13,389 nt of DNA from Candidatus Poribacteria bacterium WGA-3G (GCA_000406005.1 ASZN01000058.1:7027-20415); one strand, 5' to 3'. Counted from the first letter of the stretch, positions 6,649-13,389 are shown. A program made the numbers and translations. Notes: generated by a model from the sequence alone, not told the origin.

Positions 6649-7086
6649 GTGTCATTAGAACACAAAGTACTCCTCACTATACCGATGTACCCTGATATGG
6701 AACTTGCCGCAGCGAAAACCGCCTCTGTCCTTGCAGAATTGATGGATTTCGAGGAGGGACAGGTTGAAGAGATTCAACTCGCGATTATTGAAACCTGCAT
6801 AAACGCTTTTGAGCACAGCCAGAGCGATGATAATGCGGTTCATATTGAGTTCCTACTTTCTGAGGATCAGTTGCAGTTTAAAATTATGGATCGAGGCATC
6901 GGTATAACCCCCGATATTCTGGATGGTTCCCGCTTACTTGGGACACCAGGTGTACACCCTGATCTGCGCAAGCGCGGCAGAGGTTTACAAATTGTTAGAA
7001 GCCTAATGGATGAAGTAGATATAGAAAGCAGCTCCAATGGGACAACCGTTAGCGTTATAAAAAGAAAGAGTCGGAGAACTGCCTAA
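6649..7086 (+). CDS. RsbW-like anti-sigma factor / serine-protein kinase (HATPase)
   Basis: A 145-residue GHKL-type ATPase of the RsbW/SpoIIAB family. Such kinases bind a sigma factor or other target and phosphorylate a STAS antagonist. Numbered from GTG 6649, the N box is E48-TCINAFEHS (N52, H56), the G1 box is D81-R-G-I-G (DRGIGI) and the G2 region is RKRGRGLQIVRSL (107-119). It ends in GTTVSVIKRKS. Length and boxes are those of a complete single-domain kinase. The GTG is preferred over ATG 6622 because AAGGAGGG sits 7 bases upstream. It is the first gene of a kinase-antagonist-phosphatase set, and its target is unknown because no sigma factor gene is in the window. Confidence 0.88.
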   Translation: MSLEHKVLLTIPMYPDMELAAAKTASVLAELMDFEEGQVEEIQLAIIETCINAFEHSQSDDNAVHIEFLLSEDQLQFKIMDRGIGITPDILDGSRLLGTPGVHPDLRKRGRGLQIVRSLMDEVDIESSSNGTTVSVIKRKSRRTA

Positions 7087-7091
7087 ACGTT

Positions 7092-7265
7092 ATGCTGTTT
7101 TCGCTATATCGGTGGCGCGATTTGCATTCGGGATCGGTTGTTTACAATCCCGCGCTCAAATTCGTTATTGCCTTCGTTATTGCCAGCGATGGACTCTTCT
7201 ACATACCCTCTTTAGGTTATGCCGTCCGGTTTGCATTCCATATTCAGAGTTTACGAAGGAGGTAA
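7092..7265 (+). CDS. Possible small ORF (57 residues), unknown
   Basis: An ATG five bases after the kinase stop opens a 57-residue frame that closes with TAA at 7263-7265. The end of this frame overlaps the AAGGAGG ribosome binding site of the next gene. The peptide starts MLFSLYRWRDLHSGSVVYNP and contains a moderately hydrophobic stretch (KFVIAFVIASDGLFYIP, about residues 23-39), ending basic (SLRRR). It has no clear ribosome binding site (GGAG is about 15 bases upstream), so any translation would rely on coupling to the kinase gene. The spacer is also open in the antagonist's frame, so chance is possible. I recognise no family. Confidence 0.35.
   Translation: MLFSLYRWRDLHSGSVVYNPALKFVIAFVIASDGLFYIPSLGYAVRFAFHIQSLRRR
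7256..7262 (+). promoter_or_regulatory. Strong ribosome binding site that fixes the TTG start at 7271
   Basis: AAGGAGG lies 8 bases upstream of TTG 7271. The frame is open further upstream to an ATG at 7112, but the added residues are Cys/Arg-rich and unlike a STAS domain. Confidence 0.75.
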
Positions 7266-7270
7266 GCACT

Positions 7271-7615
7271 TTGCTAAACAAATTTGATATTCAAATCCGC
7301 GAGGGACAAGAACACGCGGTGATTGAAACGGCTGGGTATCTGAACGACGCCCTCGGCGAAAAACTGTCTGAAAAAGCGCGAGAACTCATTCAGAACGGTC
7401 ACACACAGTTGGTTATCAACCTTGAACAAACAACGCTTATTAATAGCATCGGTATATCTATACTTATCGAAATTATAGAAGCCCTTGAGGAGCGCGAAGG
7501 CACTTTGAATTTCTGCGGGTTGTCCGCTACGCAAGAACGCACTTTTCGGATGATGGCACTTGCAAAATATGCCGGTATCTACCCAGATGAAGAATCCGCA
7601 ATTGCGAACTTATAA
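7271..7615 (+). CDS. RsbV-like anti-sigma factor antagonist (STAS domain)
   Basis: A 114-residue single STAS domain, the usual length for RsbV/SpoIIAA. Visible features are the start strand FDIQIREGQEHAVIETAGYLN, the LVINLEQT strand (47-54) and the phosphorylation loop LINSIGISILIE (56-67). S59 aligns with the phospho-accepting Ser of the usual DSSG motif, here NSIG, with Asn for Asp and Ile for the second Ser. In the unphosphorylated state such proteins bind the RsbW-type kinase and free its target; the kinase upstream would phosphorylate S59 and the phosphatase downstream would remove the phosphate. The TTG start behind AAGGAGG gives exactly the domain length. Confidence 0.88.
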   Translation: MLNKFDIQIREGQEHAVIETAGYLNDALGEKLSEKARELIQNGHTQLVINLEQTTLINSIGISILIEIIEALEEREGTLNFCGLSATQERTFRMMALAKYAGIYPDEESAIANL

Positions 7616-7708
7616 GTTTGTCTGAGAATCGAATTGAATTCGGCTGTCCATTAAGATGCGTTTTTCTTAAATGTTATGGCGTGTTGTCGGTAAACTTTTA
7701 CGCGCGCC

Positions 7709-7738
7709 TTTTGACATCAGTAATCATTAATATAATAA
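7709..7738 (+). promoter_or_regulatory. Possible promoter for the rsbU-like phosphatase gene
   Basis: TTGACA (7711-7716) and TATAAT (7731-7736) are both perfect boxes but only 14 bases apart. TTTTGA (7709-7714) with TATAAT, or TTGACA with TAATAA (7733-7738), gives 16-base spacing. A promoter is likely here, but the exact boxes are uncertain. Confidence 0.4.
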
Positions 7739-7769
7739 AAATTAGAACCGAATTTGTGGATACAACACT

Positions 7770-9707
7770 ATGAAAGACCTGAGCAAGTCATTAGGATCCA
7801 ATTTGCAAACCCATAAGACGCAAAGCACCGCCGAACAGACGATGGAGCGGCTCATCTTCAGCCTATCCGAGTTGGAAAATCTGGGACAAACACTCATCTC
7901 AGGACACACGAATTTCAATCATTCAAGCAAAACGTATCTCCGCATTACGCTCGGAACTTTGCAAATTAGGCGAGGCACCATACTGCGTTATCACTCAACA
8001 CAACAAAACCTTGATGTCGTTGCGGTGACACCTGATGAGGTATTCCCACCGATCCCTATTGAGCAGGATGAACTAACGGCTTTACTGCAACACGCTTTCA
8101 TTGAAAACGACGCGCCCCCGGATTCGCTGAAGCAATTCTTTGACCGGAGCGCTAAACTTGCCGAGGTTATAGACATACGCCTCTGGGTCCCGCTAAAGAT
8201 TCAAGACGAATTTTTGGGGATGATCGGTCTCGGCAAATTTTTGGCGCGAGATGTCTTAGAAGCCTGGGAAAAGGAGTTACTGACGACGCTCGCGCATCAA
8301 ATATCAATCGCGATTGCATATTCGCAGATGGTCGAGGGTATTCAAAGCGAGAAGTTTCGACTCTTTATGCTCGCCGAGAGTGCACCCCAGATCTGTCAAC
8401 TGCTTCAACCTGAAGAAGCCGCAGAGCAGGTGGTACACCAGGCTGTCTCACTCCTTGACGCGAACGCCGGCGCTCTCATGCTCACGAACACCGACCAACA
8501 AGAACTTGAGATGAACTACGCCTTTCCTGAGACCTTGCTTGAACGAACAGCAGGTCCAGACAGCGGGAATGGACTCATTATTCCATACAGTGAAGATGCG
8601 TCTGCATCCGAAGAATTGACATCCACAGATGTACTAAAATCCGTCGTCACAGAAGGGCTTCCGGGGCACTGTCCACCAGAGTCTGATACCCTTTTCGGCG
8701 GTAGAAATTTGATGGCTGTCCCGATTCCTGGACGCGATGGTGATGTCTTAGGAATTCTTATCGTCGGCGACAAAGAGGAACGCGGCGGTAGCATCACCGC
8801 CTTCACGGATGAAGATGTCATCTTGCTCGATTCTTTCGCGAAACAGGCAGGTGTCGCGATTGAGAACGCACACCTCCATCAGGAGGCACTCGAAGCGCGT
8901 CAACTCCAGGCTGAAATGGAAGAGGCACGCAAAATTCAAGAGAACCTTATTCCTGACATGCTACCAGACATCCCCGGATACGAAGTGGCGGGACATTATG
9001 AACCCCGAGGACCCGTCGGCGGCGACTATTATGATTGTATCGCTTTGCCTACCGGACGTTGGGGGTTGGCGATTGCGGATGTCTCTGGAAAAGGGATGCA
9101 AGCTGCGCTACTGATGGCGACCTTACGCGCCGGCCTCATCTCCGAATTGTCACGTGTGAAAAATATCGCTGTGGAAAATGTCGAACAGGACGCATCTACG
9201 CAGGGGCCCTTGTATGCCGAAATCGCTGATATGGCTATGACGCTTAACTCGCTTCTTTACGCAAGCGGTACGGAGGAAAAATACGCCACATTCTTCTACA
9301 GCCACCTTAATCCAGAAACCGACATACTCACGACACTCAACGCCGGACACAACCCGCCCCTACTCGTTAGAAAAGATGGCACCTACAAGTGGTTGGGGGA
9401 GGAGGTCGGTGGTATCCCGCTCGGAATGTTCCCAAACGATATGGTTTCAAGCATTGCCGAGTATGAAGCCGAGCATGTCGAACTCATGAGCGGCGATGTC
9501 GTTGTATATTATACCGACGGTGTCACAGAAACCGTTAATGTAGAAGACGATTACTATGAAGAAGAACGACTTGTTGAGGCATCTATAGCGTGTAAGAATG
9601 AAGATGCCGACGGGATCCGCGCTGCGCTTCACAAGGCAGTCATGGATTTTCAGGGTGAAGCGGATCAGTTCGATGATCTCACACTGCTTATTTTAAGAAA
9701 GAAATAG
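7770..9707 (+). CDS. RsbU/SpoIIE-type PP2C phosphatase with two GAF domains
   Basis: A 645-residue soluble protein. Two GAF-like sensor domains (about 40-186 and 205-368) are joined by a charged helix (EALEARQLQAEMEEARKIQE, 372-391) to a PPM/SpoIIE phosphatase domain (about 404-643). The metal-binding and catalytic motifs are all present: PVGGDYYD (D419), IADVSGKG (D437), NAGHNPPLL (524-532), YTDGVTET (D583) and FDDLTLL (D635/D636), so it should be active. Such enzymes dephosphorylate the STAS antagonist after the GAF domains sense a ligand, gas, redox or light signal; the ligand here is unknown. Together with the kinase at 6649 and the antagonist at 7271 it forms a full partner-switching set. 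The start ATG at 7770 lacks a strong ribosome binding site. A promoter-like sequence precedes it. Confidence 0.93.
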   Translation: MKDLSKSLGSNLQTHKTQSTAEQTMERLIFSLSELENLGQTLISGHTNFNHSSKTYLRITLGTLQIRRGTILRYHSTQQNLDVVAVTPDEVFPPIPIEQDELTALLQHAFIENDAPPDSLKQFFDRSAKLAEVIDIRLWVPLKIQDEFLGMIGLGKFLARDVLEAWEKELLTTLAHQISIAIAYSQMVEGIQSEKFRLFMLAESAPQICQLLQPEEAAEQVVHQAVSLLDANAGALMLTNTDQQELEMNYAFPETLLERTAGPDSGNGLIIPYSEDASASEELTSTDVLKSVVTEGLPGHCPPESDTLFGGRNLMAVPIPGRDGDVLGILIVGDKEERGGSITAFTDEDVILLDSFAKQAGVAIENAHLHQEALEARQLQAEMEEARKIQENLIPDMLPDIPGYEVAGHYEPRGPVGGDYYDCIALPTGRWGLAIADVSGKGMQAALLMATLRAGLISELSRVKNIAVENVEQDASTQGPLYAEIADMAMTLNSLLYASGTEEKYATFFYSHLNPETDILTTLNAGHNPPLLVRKDGTYKWLGEEVGGIPLGMFPNDMVSSIAEYEAEHVELMSGDVVVYYTDGVTETVNVEDDYYEEERLVEASIACKNEDADGIRAALHKAVMDFQGEADQFDDLTLLILRKK

Positions 9708-9795
9708 TTTGCAGTTAACAGCGGCCAGTGCCCAGTTAAATGAGGGTGTGCATAAATATTTCATCTTAAAAGTGCCACCATTTTTGGGTTATGTC

Positions 9796-9818
9796 AGGTT
9801 CGGTTAGAAACCGAACCT
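9796..9818. repeat. Perfect 10-bp inverted repeat (hairpin) in intergenic spacer
   Basis: AGGTTCGGTT (9796-9805) and AACCGAACCT (9809-9818) are perfect complements around an AGA loop. No T-run follows on either strand, so it is not a classic terminator. It lies 90 bases after the phosphatase stop, and it could be a REP-like palindrome or the relic of a small element. Confidence 0.75.
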
Positions 9819-9898
9819 ACCGGGCCTGGGTGGACGGTGTGTGGTTAATGCAGTATAAACTTTTAGAAATGGTATAAGATATTCCCGACACAATCTCT

Positions 9899-9952
9899 TA
9901 ACTGGTAACTGGTAACTGGTAACTGGTAACTGGTAACTGGTAACTGGTAACT
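9899..9952 (+). repeat. Heptanucleotide tandem repeat (TAACTGG), seven units plus five bases
   Basis: Seven perfect TAACTGG units run from 9899 to 9947, followed by TAACT. Each frame contains TAA every 21 bases, so it is non-coding. It ends 17 bases before the DUF58 start and just upstream of that gene's AAAGGA ribosome binding site. A weak extended -10 (TGGTATAAG, 9870-9878) lies about 20 bases upstream, so the array is probably in the leader of the transcript. Perfect short repeats of this kind can change copy number by slippage. Confidence 0.95.
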
Positions 9953-9969
9953 TCTATGAAAGGATACAG

Positions 9970-10956
9970 ATGCAACAGAGTTCAGCAGTTGGACGCGCGT
10001 TTTTAGACCCAACAGTACTTGCCCGAATCGGGAACCTTGAGCTAATTGCCAGATACGTCGTTGAAGGGTTTATCTCAGGGCTACACAAGAGTCCATATCA
10101 CGGGTTTTCTGTTGAATTCTCGCAATACCGGCAATACATGCCCGGAGACGACACCAAACATATAGACTGGAAAGCCTACGCTCGGACCGACAGATACTAT
10201 ATTAAGCAGTTTGAGGAGGAGACGAACCTCAACTGCTACCTGCTCTTAGATACAAGCGAGTCTATGATGCACCCGACAGATACGGAAAACGAAACAGAGG
10301 ATACACCAGATTCCGAACCCAACAGACCCAAACAACCGATACTCACAAAGTTGGGATACGCAAGTTATCTTATCGCCTCGCTTGCTTATTTTATGGCAAA
10401 GCAGCGGGATGCAGTCGGGTTCGCGTATTTCGATGATTCGCTTCATCAGTACCTGCCAGCACGAAGTAGTACATCACACTTACACGCAATTTTACTGACC
10501 TTGGAGACGCTACAGACAACAAAAAATACTCGGATGGGAACGCCCCTTCATCAGATCGCTGAACGGCTTACAAAACGCGGATTGGTCCTTTTTATTTCCG
10601 ATCTCTATGACGAAAACCATGAGGAAGTGATCGCCGGATTGGAGCATCTACGTTATGAAGGACACGAGGTTATCGTCTTTCACGTCCTCGCGAAACAGGA
10701 ACTTGAGTTTACTGATTTTGAGAGCGGACGGAGCTCAGAAGCACTTATCCGATTTATTGATGCAGAAAACGATGCCGAGATTATCACAACACCACAAGCG
10801 ATTCGGGAGAGTTATCTCAGCAATTTCAATGAATTTCTCGACACTTATAGGCTTGCACTCCGACAAGCCGATATTGATTACAACATAATCACAACAGCGA
10901 CCCCGATTGATTTCGCACTCGCTTCTTACCTCGCCAAACGGCAAGGAATTTATTAA
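9970..10956 (+). CDS. DUF58 domain protein (MoxR/Bat-associated)
   Basis: A 328-residue DUF58 protein. The signature runs from residue 42 to 84: PYHGFSVEFSQYRQYMPGDD, then HIDWKAYARTDRYYIKQFEEE. It is followed by a VWA-like fold with a DTSES metal-site motif (94-98) and SDLYD (210-214). An acidic, Pro-rich insertion sits at about 101-122, directly after the DTSES motif. No membrane segment is visible, so it is cytoplasmic. DUF58 proteins travel with MoxR AAA+ ATPases and BatA/BatB proteins and are thought to help assemble or activate membrane or metal-dependent complexes. The BatA-like gene follows 122 bases downstream, but no MoxR gene is nearby in the window. ATG 9970 has AAAGGA 5 bases upstream. 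Confidence 0.93.
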   Translation: MQQSSAVGRAFLDPTVLARIGNLELIARYVVEGFISGLHKSPYHGFSVEFSQYRQYMPGDDTKHIDWKAYARTDRYYIKQFEEETNLNCYLLLDTSESMMHPTDTENETEDTPDSEPNRPKQPILTKLGYASYLIASLAYFMAKQRDAVGFAYFDDSLHQYLPARSSTSHLHAILLTLETLQTTKNTRMGTPLHQIAERLTKRGLVLFISDLYDENHEEVIAGLEHLRYEGHEVIVFHVLAKQELEFTDFESGRSSEALIRFIDAENDAEIITTPQAIRESYLSNFNEFLDTYRLALRQADIDYNIITTATPIDFALASYLAKRQGIY

Positions 10957-10963
10957 ATAGTTT

Positions 10964-11000
10964 TCAGTTATCAGTTACCAGTACTCAGTACGCAGTTAAA
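10964..11000. repeat. Degenerate CAGTTA-type repeat in the DUF58/BatA spacer
   Basis: CAGTTA, CAGTTACCAGTA, CTCAGTACG and CAGTTAAA follow each other, ending in GAGGG. A similar but shorter stretch follows the phosphatase gene (9711-9740, again ending CAGTTAAA then TGAGGG). CCAGTTA is the complement of the TAACTGG heptamer at 9899-9952, so the three stretches look related. Confidence 0.5.
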
Positions 11001-11038
11001 GAGGGTTTCGGCAATTCCAACGACTCTTGTAACTGAAA

Positions 11039-11056
11039 GGGAACGTACTCGTTCCC
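11039..11056. repeat. Hairpin upstream of the BatA-like gene
   Basis: GGGAACG (11039-11045) and CGTTCCC (11050-11056) form a perfect 7-bp stem with loop TACT. It lies 22 bases before the ATG of the BatA-like gene, which has no clear ribosome binding site. It could be a translation-control or processing element, or a weak attenuator. An A-run (about 8) follows further on, not T. Confidence 0.55.
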
Positions 11057-11078
11057 GTACTGACAACTATCAAAAAAA

Positions 11079-13220
11079 ATGTTTGGATTAGACATTTTAG
11101 CTCCCTTATTTGCAGTGGCGGGTGCTATCGGTGCTTCGATTCCGATCATCCTCCATCTACTGAATAGAGAACGTGCAAGGCAGCTGATATTCAGTACTGT
11201 CCGTTTCATCCAGATGTCGCACCAGACGAACGTGCGGCGGCACAAGTTGAAACGGCTCTTGCTTCTGCTAATGCGTATCCTGATGTTAGCATTGCTCGGT
11301 TTCGCGTTTGCACGTCCTTTTTTCGCCGATTCGTTTGTGGTTACACAGAAAACCGGTGGCAAACGCAACACTGTTATTATTCTCGATACCTCCTACAGTA
11401 TGCAATATGAGGCGATGTTTGAGAACGCTAAAAAAGAGGCTGTCAAAATTTTGGACGGACTTGACGCAGCGGACGCTGCTTGCCTAATCCTTTCCTCCGA
11501 TAATGCGCGTGTCGTCGCACCGCTCGGTTCAGAACTTTCACATATTCGGACGGCGTTGAATACAGCAGAAACCACGAACGATCGGACAGATTACCTGGAC
11601 GCACTCCAAAGCGCGAATGAGATTCTTGCAGGTATCCCTATCGGTGAAAAACAGGTTTATCTCATCAGTGATATGCAAAAACGCGGATGGGATAATTTCA
11701 TTGAGACGGATAAACTGAGCGCGGATGTCCAAATACATTTTGTGGATGTCCATGCGGAAAAGCCACAGAACCTCACTATTACAGCGGTCAGTGTGCCGCC
11801 AGTTGTTTTGAAAGAACAGAAAGCCGCACGTTTGGTTGCGCGCGTCCGTAATTTTGGTGTTGAACCTGTTGAAAATCTGCCAGTCCGCCTCTTTATAGAT
11901 GATAATGTGATGGATACCGTTGAACTTGATATTGAACCGGACGACCTCGCGGATGCTGTCTTCAGCGTTGAATTCCAAGACGAAGCGACACACACAGGCT
12001 GGGTTGAAATCTCAGAGGATCCACTCCTTGTTGATAACAAACGGTATTTTATGTTGCAAAGCCTACAGTCCATTAAAGTCCACGCCGTTCGCGAAAGAGA
12101 GCGATCTGGTAGCCGTTACCAAAGTGACGAAACTTTTTTCATTAAAAAGGCGTTAGCCTCAGTTGGAAATACGGCTATACGGATTGATTTTACTGAAACC
12201 TTCGCGGTGCCAAATGTAGCGACACTTGCGCGCCTGGATGTTCTGATCCTTGCAGATGTTGCGGAATTGTCTGCCGCTGAAGCTGAACGTGTGAAAAATT
12301 TTGTCGCTAACGGCGGCGGTTTGATTCTGACAGTCGGCGATAATATAGATACGGATACCTACAAACGACACCTCGGTGGCGAGGATGGACTGATGCCTTG
12401 TGACTTTGTGCAAGCAGTCGGGGACGCATTCAATCGTGATCAATTCCGTGTGATCGCGACAGTACAGTACGATCATCCGATTTTCACACCTTTCAAGGAA
12501 CCGAATCACGGAGATTTCGGTAAAGCGCGGTTTTACAGGCTCTTTCAGGCTGTGCCGACAAAAGACGCAACCGTGATCGCCTCTTATGATGATGGCAGCC
12601 CCGCTCTCTTTGAAAAATCCTACGGAAACCTCGGACGTGTCCTCTGCTTTACCTCAACAATAGATAGAGAATGGAACGATTTACCGATTCGTGCCGTTTA
12701 TCTGCCGTTCCTACATGAATCTATTAAGTATCTTGCACTTAAAAGCGTAGACACGACACCAGATTATCGTATCGGCGATAGTGTTGAATTGAAGGTTTTC
12801 GACGATGAAGAGGTATCTGACACTCTGAAACGGCCGGAGATCGCTATCTTCGATCCGAACAACGTTGAGACACGTGTGCAGCCGGACGAGAATGCACCGG
12901 AAGGTCCTTCACAAAACAGCATTTTTTACGCGGACACGTCGGTTCCAGGTATCTATTCCGCGCATATATCTGGCGGAGATACACACTATTTTGTCGTCAA
13001 TATTGACACATCGGAATCTGATCTTGCGGCACGTGATGTAGAGGAACTGACGAGTATGCTGAAAGGTGCTGCGGACGAATCGGTCGAGGAGAAACCGAGC
13101 GCAGAACTTGTAGCGCAATACCGAGAAGATGTTGAGAAAAACCAAAATGTCTGGGCGTATCTGATGTTAGTCGTCTTCGCTTTGGCAGTGACAGAGATGT
13201 TTCTCGCCAACCGTGTTTGA
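11079..13220 (+). CDS. BatA/VWA-domain membrane protein
   Basis: A 713-residue protein with the BatA N-terminal architecture. A first membrane helix lies at about 5-27, followed by HLLNRERARQLIFSTVRFIQ (26-45), and a second helix at about 58-79 (KRLLLLLMRILMLALLGFAFA). A VWA domain follows with a DTSYS metal-site motif (103-107). Further on are beta-rich, CARDB-like sequence (about 225-325), a GATase1-like region (about 370-540, with LDVLILADVAELSAAEAERV and FVANGGGLILTVGD) and a final membrane helix at about 691-710. Such proteins face the periplasm or outside with the VWA domain and occur with DUF58 and MoxR. They are linked to envelope stress or aerotolerance, though the mechanism is unsettled. 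The protein is complete. The ATG at 11079 lacks an obvious ribosome binding site, and an 18-base hairpin stands just upstream. Confidence 0.92.
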   Translation: MFGLDILAPLFAVAGAIGASIPIILHLLNRERARQLIFSTVRFIQMSHQTNVRRHKLKRLLLLLMRILMLALLGFAFARPFFADSFVVTQKTGGKRNTVIILDTSYSMQYEAMFENAKKEAVKILDGLDAADAACLILSSDNARVVAPLGSELSHIRTALNTAETTNDRTDYLDALQSANEILAGIPIGEKQVYLISDMQKRGWDNFIETDKLSADVQIHFVDVHAEKPQNLTITAVSVPPVVLKEQKAARLVARVRNFGVEPVENLPVRLFIDDNVMDTVELDIEPDDLADAVFSVEFQDEATHTGWVEISEDPLLVDNKRYFMLQSLQSIKVHAVRERERSGSRYQSDETFFIKKALASVGNTAIRIDFTETFAVPNVATLARLDVLILADVAELSAAEAERVKNFVANGGGLILTVGDNIDTDTYKRHLGGEDGLMPCDFVQAVGDAFNRDQFRVIATVQYDHPIFTPFKEPNHGDFGKARFYRLFQAVPTKDATVIASYDDGSPALFEKSYGNLGRVLCFTSTIDREWNDLPIRAVYLPFLHESIKYLALKSVDTTPDYRIGDSVELKVFDDEEVSDTLKRPEIAIFDPNNVETRVQPDENAPEGPSQNSIFYADTSVPGIYSAHISGGDTHYFVVNIDTSESDLAARDVEELTSMLKGAADESVEEKPSAELVAQYREDVEKNQNVWAYLMLVVFALAVTEMFLANRV

Positions 13221-13232
13221 TTATCAAATCTT

Positions 13233-13276
13233 CCGCTACAAAACCCCCTTGCTTTAGCTGGGGGATGTAGTAGCGG
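13233..13276. repeat. Nested stem-loop after the BatA-like gene
   Basis: The outer arms CCGCTAC (13233-13239) and GTAGCGG (13270-13276) enclose the inner arms CCCCC (13244-13248) and GGGGG (13260-13264), with TTGCTTTAGCT as the loop region. It starts 12 bases after the stop codon. It could end the transcript, but no T-run follows on the plus strand. The C-run/GCTTTAGC/G-run form resembles end hairpins of IS200/IS605-type elements. Confidence 0.6.
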
Positions 13277-13341
13277 TTAGCGGTTTGTGTCAAAAAAAAA
13301 ATGACTTTTGCTTGTAATTGTGGTATCATATTCGTATCTGC

Positions 13342-13384
13342 TGGTAGAGATTTACGACCCCGCGCTTGCGGGTGTTCTCTACCA
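13342..13384. other. Second nested stem-loop at the right edge, candidate IS200/IS605-like element end
   Basis: TGGTAGAGA (13342-13350) pairs with TCTCTACCA (13376-13384), and CCCGC (13359-13363) with GCGGG (13368-13372) around GCTT. Upstream are an A-run (13292-13301) and an AT-rich stretch (13302-13337) with TTGCTT and TATCAT boxes at poor spacing. No coding sequence follows before the window ends. It may be structured RNA or the left end of an element whose gene lies outside; which one cannot be decided here. Confidence 0.4.
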
Positions 13385-13389
13385 CCCTT

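Noticed and set aside
7112..7270. 53-residue N-terminal extension of the STAS protein
   Set aside because: The strong AAGGAGG site and the usual STAS length both point to TTG 7271; the extension is Cys/Arg-rich.
7628..7640. Palindrome CGAATT/AATTCG after the antagonist gene as a terminator
   Set aside because: Only one base separates the arms, so the hairpin could not form fully, and no T-run follows directly.
9899..9952. CRISPR-like array
   Set aside because: The unit is 7 bp with no spacers; it is a simple tandem repeat.
11538..11993. Minus-strand open frame of 151 codons
   Set aside because: Antisense to the BatA-like gene, whose domains and membrane helices are clear; no motif in the shadow frame.
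13342..13384. tRNA gene
   Set aside because: The stem-loop lacks the four-arm cloverleaf and a TTC-containing T-arm; it is a single nested hairpin.

Overview
The window reads as bacterial chromosome with dense gene packing, short spacers and clear Shine-Dalgarno sites. GC content is roughly balanced. The combination of a PhyH-type dioxygenase, a sulfatase-fold enzyme, a PEP-hydrolase-family TIM barrel, a BatA/DUF58 locus and abundant small inverted-repeat elements suggests a Candidatus Poribacteria-like or other PVC/FCB-related environmental bacterium. That placement is inference, since the window has no rRNA or marker gene. Several genes appear to start at TTG or GTG, each behind a good Shine-Dalgarno site.

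Left part (1-3774, all minus strand): the 5' end of an unidentified single-pass membrane protein runs off the left edge. It is followed by a PEP-hydrolase-family TIM-barrel protein (327-1148), a sulfatase/alkaline-phosphatase-fold protein with Thr where the formylglycine Cys is expected (1378-2775), and a phytanoyl-CoA dioxygenase-like Fe(II)/2-oxoglutarate enzyme (2965-3774). Two nearly identical 122-bp inverted-repeat elements bracket the dioxygenase gene, each with its own 5-bp direct repeat.

Middle (3959-7615, plus strand): an AT-rich spacer holds three 10-bp iterations and a convincing promoter with a dyad over its -10 box. Next come a SufR-like HTH regulator with C-terminal cysteines (4402-5034), a 16-cysteine NapG/MauM-like ferredoxin (5080-5670) and a DUF4381-like membrane protein of the Bat type (5705-6283). 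A third, diverged copy of the inverted-repeat element follows, then a consensus-like promoter and a partner-switching set: RsbW-like kinase (6649-7086), a possible 57-residue ORF (7092-7265) and an RsbV-like STAS protein (7271-7615).

Right part (7770-13389, plus strand): a GAF-GAF-PP2C phosphatase of the RsbU/SpoIIE type completes the partner-switching set. A spacer with a perfect hairpin and a TAACTGG heptamer array follows, then a DUF58 protein (9970-10956) and a 713-residue BatA/VWA membrane protein (11079-13220). The last 160 bases are full of stem-loops and may be the start of an IS200/IS605-like element.

Functionally, the plus-strand genes look like a stress or redox-response island. 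An Fe-S-type regulator and ferredoxin adjoin parts of a Bat locus (DUF4381, DUF58, BatA), and a complete kinase/antagonist/phosphatase switch lies between those parts. No MoxR ATPase and no sigma factor are present in the window.
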